Shown piece after piece: positions 32,428 through 33,386 of a stretch of DNA of 33,386 nucleotides. Source of the stretch: Helicobacteraceae bacterium (GTDB lineage: Bacteria > Campylobacterota > Campylobacteria > Campylobacterales > Sulfurimonadaceae); NCBI GenBank assembly GCA_015488775.1, contig WFNF01000032.1, positions 1 to 33,386 of the forward strand, written 5' to 3'. Each line of letters starts with the position of its first letter. Positions within the stretch are counted from its first letter, which is position 1. A program made the position numbers and the translations under genes. Under the pieces are notes generated by a model. The model ran no database searches. It was not told where the DNA came from and saw only the letters and a program-made list of their open reading frames with translations.

Positions 32428-33102
32428 ATGAAAGCAACTATATTAATTGTAGAAGACGAAATTGACCTACTTGAACTTTTAGAGTACAGATTACAAAAAG
32501 ATGATTATGAAACTTTAGGTTTTGTAAATACAAAAAATGTAAGAAAAGCTCTTGATGAAGAAAAAGTAGATTTAATAATTATGGATAGGAACTTACCTGA
32601 CATAGAGGGTAGCGAATTTATTGCAATGTTAAGAGACTTTGGGATGAATACACCTGTAATATTTTTGAGTGCTAAAGATTCCAATTATCAGATAAAAGAG
32701 GGATTTTTAAGAGGCTGTGATGATTATATAACAAAACCATTTGATTTTGATATATTATTACTAAGAATAGCAGCAATATTAAAAAGGTTAAATTCATCAA
32801 ATATTATTGAAACTCAAATATATAAAGATATCAAAATAGATCACAATAGTAGACAAGTTGAAGTCGATAAGGAAAATATTGAGCTAACAAAACTTGAATT
32901 TGATCTTTTGTCTCTACTTATCAAAAACCAAAATAAAGTACTAAAAAGAGATGATTTACTAGAGATAATTTGGGGTAAAGATTCAAGTTACCAAGGTAGA
33001 ACAGTAAATGTAGCTATAAATAGATTAAAAGAAAAAATAGACCCACTAAAAGAAAAAGAGTATATAAAAACAATACGTGGCGTAGGGTATTCCCTTTATT
33101 AA
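32428..33102 (+). CDS. OmpR/PhoB-family response regulator (PhosR-like)
   Basis: The 224-residue protein has a receiver domain with Glu9-Asp10, phospho-acceptor Asp53 in IIMDRNLPDIEG, Ser81 and Lys103, and a C-terminal winged helix (about residues 130-224) ending IKTIRGVGYSLY. The MDRNLP form recalls PhoB-type regulators and the phosphate regulator PhosR of Campylobacter; the assignment to phosphate is only suggestive. No histidine kinase follows in the window, so it is an orphan here. GGAG lies upstream of the ATG. It is transcribed away from the TonB operon, with a phased operator-like array between them. Confidence 0.9.
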   Translation: MKATILIVEDEIDLLELLEYRLQKDDYETLGFVNTKNVRKALDEEKVDLIIMDRNLPDIEGSEFIAMLRDFGMNTPVIFLSAKDSNYQIKEGFLRGCDDYITKPFDFDILLLRIAAILKRLNSSNIIETQIYKDIKIDHNSRQVEVDKENIELTKLEFDLLSLLIKNQNKVLKRDDLLEIIWGKDSSYQGRTVNVAINRLKEKIDPLKEKEYIKTIRGVGYSLY

Positions 33103-33114
33103 AATTAATTTTGA

Positions 33115-33281
33115 ACAATAAAGAGGGCATCTAATATAAAATGATAGCAATATATCGTTTTATATAAGTAAGATAAAAATTTAAATATAACATATAAAAT
33201 AAAAGAATAATTAACAATAAATAGAATGAACAAGTAAGTAAAAAGGTAATTAAGTAAATAAGTAAGTAAAAAGAAGAAATC
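33115..33281. other. A/T-rich rRNA operon trailer
   Basis: Between the response regulator and the 5S gene lies low-complexity DNA with repeated TAAGTAA/AAGTAAGTAA words (33234-33276). On the minus strand it gives T-rich sequence directly after the 5S rRNA, a likely termination region without an obvious hairpin. No gene is credible here. Confidence 0.5.
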
Positions 33282-33386
33282 CGAACTAGGCAGCGACCTA
33301 CTTTCACACACCTGCAAGGTGCAATATCATCAGCGATGAGAGGCTTAGCTTCTGGGTTCGAAATGGGACCAGGCGTTTCCCTCTCT
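33282..33386 (-). rRNA. rrf: 5S ribosomal RNA, truncated by the window end
   Basis: The minus strand reads AGGGAAACGCCTGGTCCCAT, then CGAACCCAGAAGCTAAG and ends in AAGTAGGTCGCTGCCTAG, the conserved 5S rRNA core and 3' part. The 5' end (a few to ~15 bases) lies beyond the window. The 3' boundary near 33282 is approximate. It marks the end of an rRNA operon that lies to the right. Confidence 0.95.

Noticed and set aside
33105-33317. Minus-strand frame rich in Leu, Tyr and Phe reaching into the 5S gene
   Set aside because: It overlaps the 5S rRNA and is made of low-complexity A/T-rich trailer sequence.

Overview
The window is AT-rich chromosomal DNA from a member of the Campylobacterota, most like Sulfurimonas or a close relative. 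The evidence is the order acidic protein-gmk-tatA-argS (as I recall it from Campylobacter), a UbiA-family prenyltransferase of the MqnP type (futalosine menaquinone route), an ArsS-like histidine kinase with HELKTPITKGK, and the 5S rRNA sequence. The genus is an inference. It is mostly ordinary chromosome; I see no phage, insertion sequence or CRISPR array.

Layout. 1-3.3 kb (+): a 5'-truncated acidic protein with a perfect 111-bp tandem repeat, then gmk, tatA and argS. 3.4-8.6 kb: a stand-alone receiver protein, ftsI (-), two unrecognised exported proteins (+), an L,D-transpeptidase (-) and a GNAT-like protein (+). 8.6-11.7 kb (+): an NhaC-family antiporter and pckA. 11.7-12.0 kb: structured non-coding DNA. 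12.0-14.5 kb (-): a cold-shock protein with a structured leader, a lipoprotein and der. 14.5-16.2 kb: a gene-poor stretch, two small conserved-looking genes, and a small frameshifted gene that starts on the DUF2461 stop codon. 16.3-19.7 kb (+): a two-component system followed by twin secreted spondin-domain proteins. 19.7-21.6 kb (-): a large unrecognised outer-membrane protein. 21.8-24.1 kb (-): nusA, a UPF0126 membrane protein and a gamma-carbonic anhydrase. 24.2-25.3 kb (+): an HI0933-like flavoprotein. 25.3-27.2 kb (-): mqnP, a PilZ-like protein and a membrane protein with a possible C-terminal HTH. 27.3-32.2 kb (-): a six-gene DUF3450/TtpC/ExbB/ExbD/TonB/TPR operon, divergent from an OmpR-family response regulator (32.4-33.1 kb). 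The window ends inside a 5S rRNA gene (-).

How the genes may work together. Two regulator-target neighbourhoods stand out. First, the ArsRS-like pair is followed by two paralogous spondin-domain exported proteins, with two identical-in-form 13-bp palindromes 21 bp apart in the gap between them. Second, the TonB energising operon has a GTTAC array in 11-bp phase lying over the -35 region of its promoter, next to a divergently transcribed PhoB/PhosR-like regulator. That suggests direct control of the transport-energising complex by the regulator.

Two genes (the NhaC antiporter and the flavoprotein) have no ATG, GTG or TTG at the position where the protein family must begin. They either use rare start codons or are damaged at the 5' end.
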